From: an uncultured Oscillospiraceae bacterium
GTDB taxonomy: Bacteria > Bacillota > Clostridia > Oscillospirales > Oscillospiraceae
NCBI GenBank assembly: GCA_934572445.1
Contig: CAKTLD010000008.1
Coordinates: 1-35,658 of the forward strand
Direction of reading: 5' to 3'
DNA length: 35,658 bases
The position numbers and the translations under genes were made by a program. Numbering within the stretch: the first letter of the stretch is position 1; every line of letters starts with the position of its first letter. Of the stretch, positions 1 through 6,599 are shown piece after piece. The notes beneath the pieces are model-generated. The model was not told where the DNA came from and ran no database searches. It saw only the letters and a list, made by a program, of their open reading frames with translations.

Positions 1-423
1 ATCGAGGTCTGCGTGCAGATGAAGCGCGACATCGTCGGCGCGGACGAGTACGACCTCGGCCGCCGCCGCACGCTGAACCTGGGCCACACCTTCGGCCACG
101 CGGTGGAGCAGTGCAGCGATTTTTCTCTTCTGCACGGCGAGGCGGTCGCCATCGGCATGGCGACGGTCACGCGCGCGGCGGTCAGGCGCGGCATCTGCGG
201 CGAAGAGACGCTGACGCGCCTGCTGGACATCCTGCACCGTTACGTCCTGCCGACCGAGACGGGCTACGAACTCGACAAGCTCTATGAAGCGGAACTCGTC
301 GACAAGAAAATTTCCGGCGGCAAAATGCACCTCATCGTGCCGGAAAAGATCGGTCAGGTGCACATGGAGACGATCCCCGTCGAAGCCCTGCGCGACTGGA
401 TGCGGGACGGTGGCATCCGATGA
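1..423 (+). CDS. aroB: 3-dehydroquinate synthase, C-terminal part (cut by window edge)
   Basis: This is the last 140 residues of 3-dehydroquinate synthase, the NAD- and divalent-metal-dependent enzyme that converts DAHP to 3-dehydroquinate in the shikimate pathway. The reading frame is open from base 1, so the gene begins outside the window; a full enzyme has about 350 residues. The diagnostic LNLGHTFGHA motif (bases about 73-102) and the following LLHGEAVAIGM motif carry the histidines that in this family bind the catalytic metal. The C-terminal helical domain appears complete. The stop codon overlaps the aroA start as ATGA (420-423), so the two are translationally coupled in one aro operon. 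No oddities are visible in the fragment. The family assignment is secure. Confidence 0.95.
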   Translation: MEVCVQMKRDIVGADEYDLGRRRTLNLGHTFGHAVEQCSDFSLLHGEAVAIGMATVTRAAVRRGICGEETLTRLLDILHRYVLPTETGYELDKLYEAELVDKKISGGKMHLIVPEKIGQVHMETIPVEALRDWMRDGGIR

Positions 424-1676
424 AACGAACGATCACGCCCGGCGCGCGCACGGGCTGCGTGCGCATCCCGGCTTCTAAATCGCAGGCGCACCGGCTGCTG
501 ATCTGCGCGGCGCTCGGCGAAGAGAGGACCGAGGTCGTCTGCGACGGCATCTCCGCCGACATCGCGGCAACGTCCAGGTGCCTGCGCGCGCTCGGCGCAA
601 AAATGGAGGAAACGGAGACGGGCTTTCTCGTCTCTCCCATTAAAAAAGTACCTGAGGGGCGCTGCGACCTCTACTGCGGCGAAAGCGGGTCGACGCTGCG
701 CTTTCTGTTGCCCATCGTCGGCGCGCTCGGCGCGCAGGCGGTGTTCCACCGCGAGGGGCGGCTGCCCAAGCGCCCGCTCGCCCCGCTGGATAGCGTTTTA
801 AAAGAGCATGGCATGACGCTCCGCGAGGACGGCGACCTGCTGTATTGCAGTGGACAGCTGATCGGGGGGAACTATACGATCGCAGGAAACGTGTCCTCAC
901 AGTACATCTCGGGCCTGCTCATGGCTCTGCCGCGCCTACATGCGGACAGCACGCTGACCGTGACCGGCAAGCTCGAATCCGCGGCCTATGTCTCAATGAC
1001 GGAGGACGCGCTGCGCTTGTCGAAAATCGAATTCCCGAAAAACGGCAGCACATACACCATCTTCGGCGGACAGAAATTCCATCTGCCGGCGCGTACGGTC
1101 GTCGAGGGCGACTGGTCGAACACGGCGTTCTTCCTCTGTATGGGCGCGCTGTCGAAAGAGGGCGTGACCGTAGAGGGGCTGAATTTGCAGTCCTCGCAGG
1201 GCGACCGCGGCGTGCTGGACGTTTTGCGCGCCTTTGGCGCGGAGGTCACCGAGCACGGCGACGCCGTGACGGTCAGGCGCGGCGCGCTGCACGGCGTGAC
1301 GATCGACGCGTCTCCCATCCCTGACCTCATCCCCGTGCTGAGCGTTGTTGCATCGGTCGCAGAGGGGGAGACGAGGGTCGAAAACGCCTACCGCCTGCGG
1401 CTCAAGGAGTCTGACCGCCTCAAGAGCACGGCAAATCTGCTGCGCGTGCTCGGCGGACAAGTTGAAGAGAAGGAAGACGACCTCGTCATCACGGGCGTTC
1501 CCGCGCTGCACGGCGGGAGTGTCGAAACGCAGAACGACCATCGCCTTGCGATGTCCGCCGCCACGGCGGCCTGCGCCGCGACGGGTGAGATCACAGTCGA
1601 CAACGACGGCTGCGTGGCAAAGTCCTACCCCCGCTTCTGGGAGGACTTCGGCAGCTTGAAAGGAGCGGGGTTATGA
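420..1676 (+). CDS. aroA: 3-phosphoshikimate 1-carboxyvinyltransferase (EPSP synthase)
   Basis: EPSP synthase joins shikimate 3-phosphate and phosphoenolpyruvate, the sixth shikimate-pathway step. The 418 residues fit the usual 420-430. Visible family motifs: the N-terminal substrate-binding K20-S21 (IPASKSQAHR), the PEP-loop SGSTLRF at residues 89-95, GNVSSQ at 156-161, the catalytic Asp in PDLIP (D302), and the RLKESDR motif with E330. In the PEP loop the residue matching E. coli Pro101 is Phe95, so the loop differs from the enterobacterial enzyme; what this does to inhibitor response cannot be read from sequence. The start overlaps the aroB stop and the stop overlaps the aroC start (ATGA at 1673-1676), showing tight translational coupling. 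Confidence 0.97.
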   Translation: MKRTITPGARTGCVRIPASKSQAHRLLICAALGEERTEVVCDGISADIAATSRCLRALGAKMEETETGFLVSPIKKVPEGRCDLYCGESGSTLRFLLPIVGALGAQAVFHREGRLPKRPLAPLDSVLKEHGMTLREDGDLLYCSGQLIGGNYTIAGNVSSQYISGLLMALPRLHADSTLTVTGKLESAAYVSMTEDALRLSKIEFPKNGSTYTIFGGQKFHLPARTVVEGDWSNTAFFLCMGALSKEGVTVEGLNLQSSQGDRGVLDVLRAFGAEVTEHGDAVTVRRGALHGVTIDASPIPDLIPVLSVVASVAEGETRVENAYRLRLKESDRLKSTANLLRVLGGQVEEKEDDLVITGVPALHGGSVETQNDHRLAMSAATAACAATGEITVDNDGCVAKSYPRFWEDFGSLKGAGL

Positions 1677-2743
1677 GCAGCACCTACGGCGAAAATCTGC
1701 GGCTGACTATCTTTGGCCAGTCGCATTCTCCTGCCATCGGCGTGACGGTCGAGGGCATCCCCGCGGGTGAGAAGGTCGATCTGGACGAGCTCCAGCGCTT
1801 TCTGAACCGCCGTGCGCCGGGCAAAAACGCCTGGTCGACGCCGCGCAAGGAGGCCGACGCACCGGAAATTCTCTCCGGCCTTGTGAACGGCTATACCTGC
1901 GGCGCGCCGCTCACGGCCATCATCCGCAACACGAACACGCGCTCGCAGGATTACGCGAATCTTGCCATCACACCGCGCCCCGGCCACGCGGACTACACCG
2001 CTGAGGTCAAATACGGCGGCTGGCAGGACCGCGCGGGCGGCGGACACTTTTCCGGACGCTTGACCGCGCCGCTGTGCATCGCGGGCGGCATCTGCTTACA
2101 GATTTTAGCGCGCGAGGGCATCACGGTCGTGAGCCGCATCGCCTCCATCGCGGGCATTTCTGACGAAGGTGAGCTGACAGGCTCGCTTGCAGGCAAGGAG
2201 TTCCCCGTCGTCAGCGATGCGCGCGGTGAGGCGATGCGCGAAGCCATCGCGGCGGCGCGCGAAGCGGGGGACAGCGTCGGCGGCGTCATTGAATGTGCGG
2301 TTTTCGGCGCGCCTGCGGGTCTTGGCGACCCGATGTTCGGCGGCATGGAAAATCGCATCGCCGCAGCGGTTTTCGGCATCCCCGCGGTCAAGGGCGTCGA
2401 GTTCGGTACGGGCTTTGGCGTATCAAAGCTGCGCGGCAGCGAGGATAACGACGCCTTCACGGTGGAAGACGGTAAAGTCGTCACCGAGACGAACCATTGC
2501 GGCGGGATTCTCGGCGGCATCACGAACGGTATGCCTATCGTGTTCCGCGCGGCGTTCAAGCCGACGCCGTCCATCACGAGAGAGCAGAAAAGCGTGAATC
2601 TGCGGACCATGACACAAGCGCCGCTCGTCGTTTCCGGGCGGCATGACCCCTGCATCGTACCGCGCGCCGTGCCCTGCGTGGAGGCTGCGGCGGCGATCGC
2701 CGTTTATGACGCGCTGCTCGCGCGCAGAAAGGAAATAAGGTGA
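1673..2743 (+). CDS. aroC: Chorismate synthase
   Basis: Chorismate synthase removes phosphate from EPSP to make chorismate, using reduced FMN that is not consumed. The 356-residue length is normal for the compact bacterial form. The protein opens with the family pattern STYGENLRLTIFGQSHSPAIG (FGQSHG-type signature 1 with Ser in place of the final Gly) and has the central GRPGHAD-like motif as PRPGHADYT near residue 104, followed by GGGHFSGRLTAP. The C-terminal HDPCIVPRAVP motif completes the signature. It follows aroA by a 4-base ATGA overlap and is 6 bases from pheA, so it belongs to the same transcript. No flavin reductase domain is fused, so FMNH2 must come from elsewhere. Confidence 0.97.
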   Translation: MSSTYGENLRLTIFGQSHSPAIGVTVEGIPAGEKVDLDELQRFLNRRAPGKNAWSTPRKEADAPEILSGLVNGYTCGAPLTAIIRNTNTRSQDYANLAITPRPGHADYTAEVKYGGWQDRAGGGHFSGRLTAPLCIAGGICLQILAREGITVVSRIASIAGISDEGELTGSLAGKEFPVVSDARGEAMREAIAAAREAGDSVGGVIECAVFGAPAGLGDPMFGGMENRIAAAVFGIPAVKGVEFGTGFGVSKLRGSEDNDAFTVEDGKVVTETNHCGGILGGITNGMPIVFRAAFKPTPSITREQKSVNLRTMTQAPLVVSGRHDPCIVPRAVPCVEAAAAIAVYDALLARRKEIR

Positions 2744-2749
2744 AGCGCT

Positions 2750-3892
2750 ATGGATCTGAACGATTATCGTAAGGAGATCGACGGCATTGATGCACAGCTT
2801 TTGTCGCTCTTTGTCCGCCGTATGGAGGTGGCGGGTGAGATCGCTGCTTACAAGAAGGCCAACGGCCTGCGTGTGCTCGACGCGCGCCGCGAGAAGGAAA
2901 AGCTGCGCGAAATTGCCGAAAGAACGCCCGCGGATCTGCGCGAATACACGCTCTCGCTCTATTCGCTGATCTTCGAGCTCAGCCGCAGCCGTCAGGGGCG
3001 CCTGCTCGGTACGACCGGTATGCTGCCCGAGCAGATCACCGCCGCCATTGAGAATACGCCGCAGCTCTTTCCCGAGGACGCGGCCGTTGCCTGCCAGGGG
3101 GTGGAGGGCGCGTATTCCTCGCAGGCGTGCGAAAAGCTCTTCAAGCGCCCGAATACGTTCTACTTCAGTTCTTTCGAGGCGGTGTTCTCCGCCATTGAAA
3201 AGGGCCTCTGCCGCTACGGCGTGCTGCCGCTGGAAAACAGCACGGCCGGCAGCGTGAACGCGGTCTACGATCTGATGATGCAGCACAACTTCCGGATCGT
3301 GCGTTCCGTGCGCATCAAGGTCGACCACAATCTGCTGGCCAATCCCGGCGCGAAGCTGGAGGATATCCGCGAGATCTACTCCCATGAGCAGGCCATCAGT
3401 CAGTGCGCCCGCTTTTTGCAGGGTCTTCCGAACGTGACGGTCGTAAGGTGTGAGAATACTGCGGCCGCGGCCAAGATGGTCGCCGAGTCCGGACGGAAGG
3501 ATGTGGCCGCGCTTTCCTCGCGCGCGTGCATGGAGTTTTACGGGCTTGACTGCCTTGCCGCCGCCGTGCAGGACCAGGGCAGCAACTTCACGCGCTTTAT
3601 CTGCATTGCGAAGGTCCTCGAAATTTACCCCGGCGCGGACCGCACGAGCCTGATGATGGTGCTGCCGCACCGTCCGGGTTCGCTGTATAAGGTGCTCTCG
3701 CGCTTCTACGCTCTCGGTGTCAACCTCAACAAGCTCGAGAGCCGCCCCATGCCCGAGCGCAACTTTGAGTTCATGTTCTACTTCGATCTTGAGACCTCGG
3801 TCTACTCCCCGCAGTTTATTCAGCTCATGGGCGAGCTGCCGGAACTGTGTGAGGAATTTACCTACCTCGGTTCCTACAGCGAGGTGGTGTGA
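2750..3892 (+). CDS. pheA: Bifunctional chorismate mutase / prephenate dehydratase (P-protein)
   Basis: The enzyme converts chorismate to prephenate and then to phenylpyruvate, the committed phenylalanine branch. Three domains are seen in order: an AroQ-type all-helical chorismate mutase (residues about 1-85, with IDAQLLSLFVRRM and the K/R-rich core), a prephenate dehydratase domain (about 110-290, with SHEQAISQC at 211-219 and the catalytic NFTRF at 279-283), and a regulatory ACT domain (about 298-376). The ACT domain keeps the phenylalanine-binding ESRP motif (330-333) and RPGSL (308-312), so feedback inhibition by phenylalanine is expected. At 380 residues it matches the usual length. It is directly followed, without a gap, by the aroE/aroK start codon. 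Confidence 0.96.
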   Translation: MDLNDYRKEIDGIDAQLLSLFVRRMEVAGEIAAYKKANGLRVLDARREKEKLREIAERTPADLREYTLSLYSLIFELSRSRQGRLLGTTGMLPEQITAAIENTPQLFPEDAAVACQGVEGAYSSQACEKLFKRPNTFYFSSFEAVFSAIEKGLCRYGVLPLENSTAGSVNAVYDLMMQHNFRIVRSVRIKVDHNLLANPGAKLEDIREIYSHEQAISQCARFLQGLPNVTVVRCENTAAAAKMVAESGRKDVAALSSRACMEFYGLDCLAAAVQDQGSNFTRFICIAKVLEIYPGADRTSLMMVLPHRPGSLYKVLSRFYALGVNLNKLESRPMPERNFEFMFYFDLETSVYSPQFIQLMGELPELCEEFTYLGSYSEVV

Positions 3893-5113
3893 ATGAAGCG
3901 CTGCGGCTTACTGGGCGAGCGGCTCGGACACAGCTATTCACCCGCCATCCATGCCCGGCTTGCGGACTACGAGTACCGGCTCTATGAGGTCGCGCCGGAA
4001 AAGCTCGGCGAATTTTTGACGGGCGGGGGCTTTGACGGCCTGAACGTCACGATCCCCTATAAAAAGGCCGTCATTTCGTACTGCGCGGAGCTCTCGCCCA
4101 TTGCGCAAAAGCTCCAGAGCGTGAATGTGCTCGTGCGCCGCGAGGACGGCACGCTGTACGGGGATAACGCCGACGCCTACGGCTTTGCCGGTATGGTCAG
4201 GGCGAGCGGCATCCAGATCGAGGGCAAAAAGACGCTCGTGCTCGGTTCCGGCGGCGCGTCCTCGACGGTCCACGCCGTGCTTGAGGAAATGGGCGCGCGC
4301 AGCGTGACCATCATTTCCCGCAAGGGGGAGGACAACTATAGCAACCTGGGTCGTCACGCGGACGCGGAGGTCATCGTGAACACCACGCCCGTCGGCATGT
4401 ATCCGAACTGCGGCGTGTCGCCGATCGATTTATCGCTCTTTCCGAAGCTCGAGGGTGTGCTCGATATCGTCTACAACCCCGCGCGCACGGCGCTGCTGCT
4501 GCAGGCGGAAAAGCTGGGCGTGCCGCATATGGGCGGGCTCTATATGCTTGTCGCGCAGGCCAAGCGCACGGCGGAGGTCTTTGAAAACCGTGACATTCCC
4601 GACAGTGAGACGGAGCGCATCTGGAAAGAACTCGACGCGGAGATGCAGAACATCATTCTCGTAGGGATGCCCGGCAGCGGCAAAAGCACCGTCGCCGCGC
4701 GCCTTGCGGAAGCGATCGACCGCGTCGTATTCGACAGCGACGCCGAGATCGAGGAGAAAAACGGTGCGACCTGCGCCCAGCTCATCGAAAAGCGTGGCGA
4801 GGCGGCGTTCCGCGCGCTCGAAAGCGAGGTCCTTGCAGAACTCGGCAAGCGCTCAGGCGCGGTCATTGCCACGGGAGGCGGCTGCGTGACGAAAGAGGAA
4901 AACTACGATCTTCTGCACCAGAACGGCGTCATCTTCTGGCTGGAACGCGACGTTGACAAGCTGCCGCGGGAGGGACGTCCTCTTTCCGCGGGCGATCTTG
5001 CGGCGATGTATGAAAAGCGCCGCGCGCACTACGCGCGTTTTGCCGACCGGGTGATCGACAACAACGGCACGGTGGAGAGCGCTGTGCGGCAGATCCTTGA
5101 CACGCTGAAATAG
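3893..5113 (+). CDS. aroE: Fused shikimate dehydrogenase - shikimate kinase
   Basis: One 406-residue protein carries two shikimate-pathway enzymes. Residues about 1-248 are an NADP-dependent shikimate dehydrogenase: substrate-binding GHSYSP (12-17), the catalytic Lys57 in NVTIPYK, Asp94 in DNADAYGF, and the nucleotide-binding GSGGASS (118-124). Residues about 251-406 are a shikimate kinase: Walker A GMPGSGKST (258-266), DSD (281-283), FRALE (306-310), TGGG (327-330) and REGRPL (359-364). The usual NTD motif of the dehydrogenase reads NAD here (Thr to Ala at 93), while catalytic Lys and Asp are kept. The dehydrogenase half is slightly short compared with the usual 270-280 residues. The start codon touches the pheA stop. 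This gene is last in the operon, before a strong terminator. In most bacteria the enzymes are separate (aroE and aroK). Confidence 0.95.
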   Translation: MKRCGLLGERLGHSYSPAIHARLADYEYRLYEVAPEKLGEFLTGGGFDGLNVTIPYKKAVISYCAELSPIAQKLQSVNVLVRREDGTLYGDNADAYGFAGMVRASGIQIEGKKTLVLGSGGASSTVHAVLEEMGARSVTIISRKGEDNYSNLGRHADAEVIVNTTPVGMYPNCGVSPIDLSLFPKLEGVLDIVYNPARTALLLQAEKLGVPHMGGLYMLVAQAKRTAEVFENRDIPDSETERIWKELDAEMQNIILVGMPGSGKSTVAARLAEAIDRVVFDSDAEIEEKNGATCAQLIEKRGEAAFRALESEVLAELGKRSGAVIATGGGCVTKEENYDLLHQNGVIFWLERDVDKLPREGRPLSAGDLAAMYEKRRAHYARFADRVIDNNGTVESAVRQILDTLK

Positions 5114-5118
5114 AACGA

Positions 5119-5156
5119 GGGTGGGACGCAGGCGAAAAGCCTGCGTCCCACCCTTT
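5119..5156 (+). terminator. Rho-independent terminator of the aro operon
   Basis: A perfect 15-bp GC-rich stem (5119-5133 with 5139-5153), a 5-base loop and a short T run lie 6 bases after the aroE/aroK stop codon. Confidence 0.85.
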
Positions 5157-5177
5157 CCTGCGGCGGGGGCCGTGTAC

Positions 5178-5501
5178 CTACGGCATGGGCCGCCGCGCGC
5201 GGCGCGCCATCAGCGCGTCGTAGCGGCGCTCGCTGCTGCGCCAGTCGATCACGCGCACGCGCAGATCGAGCAGCGCGTCCTCCACCGGTGCGCCCGGCGC
5301 GGCGAGCTCCAGCAGCACCGCGCCGCCCGCGGGCGCGCCTGCGCGCGTGCCGACGAGCCAGAGCGCGTCGTCCGGCATCAGCATCAGATACACACGCCCG
5401 CCCGCGCCGCGCCGCAGCGCATGAACAAGCACGCGTTCCAATTCCGTGCGCGGACCGAAATCGCGCAGCAGCGCAGCCTCAAAACCCTTCAAACTGACCA
5501 C
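5178..5501 (-). CDS. Unrecognised small protein, possible gene
   Basis: The frame encodes 107 residues from a GTG codon (bases 5501-5499 on the minus strand), with a weak AGGA element about 10 bases upstream. I do not recognise the family. The sequence looks protein-like: a conventional N-terminal stretch (MVSLKGFEAALLRDFGPRTELE), alternating hydrophobic segments (RVYLMLMPDDALWLVG; GGAVLLELAAPG) and an Arg-rich end. No signal peptide or membrane helix is evident. It lies downstream of murI on the same strand but behind a strong terminator (5541-5570), so it would need read-through or its own promoter, which I do not see. High GC makes spurious frames common here, so the gene status is uncertain. 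Confidence 0.42.
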   Translation of the reverse strand: MVSLKGFEAALLRDFGPRTELERVLVHALRRGAGGRVYLMLMPDDALWLVGTRAGAPAGGAVLLELAAPGAPVEDALLDLRVRVIDWRSSERRYDALMARRARRPMP

Positions 5502-5540
5502 CTCGCGCCATCCTATGCGGGAGAACGGAAAAACAGCACA

Positions 5541-5570
5541 AAAAAGCGGAGGGTATTCCCTCCGCTTTTT
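5541..5570 (-). terminator. Terminator after murI
   Basis: A 13-bp stem (5541-5553 with 5558-5570) with an AATA-type loop ends in five T residues when read on the minus strand, 11 bases after the murI stop. It also has T residues on the plus strand and could work in both directions. Confidence 0.85.
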
Positions 5571-5580
5571 CCGGTGATAC

Positions 5581-6375
5581 TCAGATGTGGACGACCTTCA
5601 ATTCGCTGGCCTCAAACAGGCCGAGACGCTTGCCTACGTTGACATACACCTGCGGGTCGCCGCTGGTGCAGATGATGAACTTGCCCTTCTCCTGCGGATT
5701 GAGGGCACCCTGCCCGCCAAGGTACGCCTTGACGGCGTTGGCCTGCTCAAGTGCGGGGTTGATGAGCTTCATCTCGGGGTAGCACTCGCGGAAGTTGTCC
5801 TCCACGATGGGGTAGTGCGTGCAGCCGAGGATCAGGCTGCCGACCTTTTCGCGGCTGAGGATGTTGTCCACCTGCGTGCGGATCTCGGTGTTGATGTCGT
5901 GCTGGTTGAAGTCGCCGCGATCCACGAGTGCTGCCAGCAGGGGAGAGCCCTTGCCGACCACATGGCACTCAGGCAGGCCCTGGTGGATGAGCTCTGCATA
6001 CTTGCCGGAGGCCACGGTGAATTCCGTTGCGATGAGGCCCACGCTCGGGAGCTTTTCGCGGATGACGTACTTGGCCGCTTCCTCCACGATGCTGATGATC
6101 TGATAGTCGAAATGCGGGCGCAGGCGGTCGGCCATCGTGGAGATGGTGTTGCACGCGACAGCCGTGCACTTCACGCCGTTGTCGCCCAGGAACTGGAGCA
6201 TGTGGGAGCTCAGCTCAAAAATCTGGTCGCTCGTCTTGTTGCCGTAGGGGCAGTTGGCGCTGTCGCCAAAGTAAATGATATCCTCGCCCGGCAGGATGCG
6301 CTGCAGCTCGCGCACAACGGTCAGTCCGCCGATGCCGCTGTCCATCACGCCGATGGGGTTGCTTTTGTTCAGCAT
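5581..6375 (-). CDS. murI: Glutamate racemase
   Basis: Glutamate racemase makes D-glutamate for peptidoglycan by cofactor-independent, two-cysteine acid/base chemistry. The 264 residues match the family. Both catalytic cysteines are visible: Cys75 in AVACNT and Cys185 in LGCTHYP. The N-terminal MDSGIGGLTV (residues 11-20) and YFGDSANCPYG (35-45) motifs are also diagnostic, as is ATEFTV (116-121). The ATG at 6375 has a strong AAAGGAGG site 9-10 bases upstream, and a good promoter precedes it (6408-6435). It is transcribed alone and divergently from the Na+/phosphate transporter gene, and ends at its own terminator. Confidence 0.97.
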   Translation of the reverse strand: MLNKSNPIGVMDSGIGGLTVVRELQRILPGEDIIYFGDSANCPYGNKTSDQIFELSSHMLQFLGDNGVKCTAVACNTISTMADRLRPHFDYQIISIVEEAAKYVIREKLPSVGLIATEFTVASGKYAELIHQGLPECHVVGKGSPLLAALVDRGDFNQHDINTEIRTQVDNILSREKVGSLILGCTHYPIVEDNFRECYPEMKLINPALEQANAVKAYLGGQGALNPQEKGKFIICTSGDPQVYVNVGKRLGLFEASELKVVHI

Positions 6376-6407
6376 GGGATCAATGCCTCCTTTTTCATTC
6401 TGCGCTT

Positions 6408-6435
6408 ATTGTATCACGGGTGCGGAGAAATGCAA
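6408..6435 (-). promoter_or_regulatory. Predicted sigma-A promoter of murI
   Basis: On the minus strand, a -35 TTGCAT (6430-6435) and a -10 TACAAT (6408-6413) are separated by 16 bases; the murI start lies about 33 bases further on. Confidence 0.65.
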
Positions 6436-6481
6436 GAGTCAAATCATCTCCGTAAATTTCCGTCAAAGATCACGAAAAGGA

Positions 6482-6510
6482 TTGCAATTTCTGATGCAGC
6501 TGTTTAGAAT
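6482..6510 (+). promoter_or_regulatory. Predicted sigma-A promoter of the first Na+/phosphate transporter gene
   Basis: TTGCAA (6482-6487) and TAGAAT (6505-6510) are separated by exactly 17 bases. Transcription would start near 6517, leaving a leader of about 83 bases. Confidence 0.65.
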
Positions 6511-6516
6511 GGTAAA

Positions 6517-6590
6517 CGGTGAGAGTTGGGCATTGGCCCGAAGGAGAACGCGCCGCCTGTGCGGCGCGGAGAGAACGTAGGATAGAGGTT
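6517..6590 (+). promoter_or_regulatory. Structured 5' leader of the Na+/phosphate transporter mRNA, type unknown
   Basis: Between the predicted start of transcription and the ribosome-binding site (GAGG at 6585-6588) the leader can form two hairpins. One is a short GGGC/GCCC stem near 6530-6541; the other is an 8-bp stem with CGCGCCGC and GCGGCGCG arms and a CTGT loop, centred near 6558. The second is flanked on both sides by similar purine-rich GGAGAACG / GAGAGAACG segments. No T run follows, so it does not look like a terminator. It could be a regulatory RNA or just a stable leader; I cannot match it to a known riboswitch class. Confidence 0.35.
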
Positions 6591-6599
6591 TTGCGGCGT

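Noticed and set aside
6517..6590. Glycine riboswitch upstream of the first Na+/phosphate transporter
   Set aside because: A CCGAAGGAG segment is reminiscent of glycine aptamers, but the closing P1 helix (GAGAG with CTCTC) is missing.
6519..6599. N-terminal extension of the first Na+/phosphate transporter
   Set aside because: The stretch is the hairpin-forming leader and has no family similarity; the conserved protein begins at 6600.
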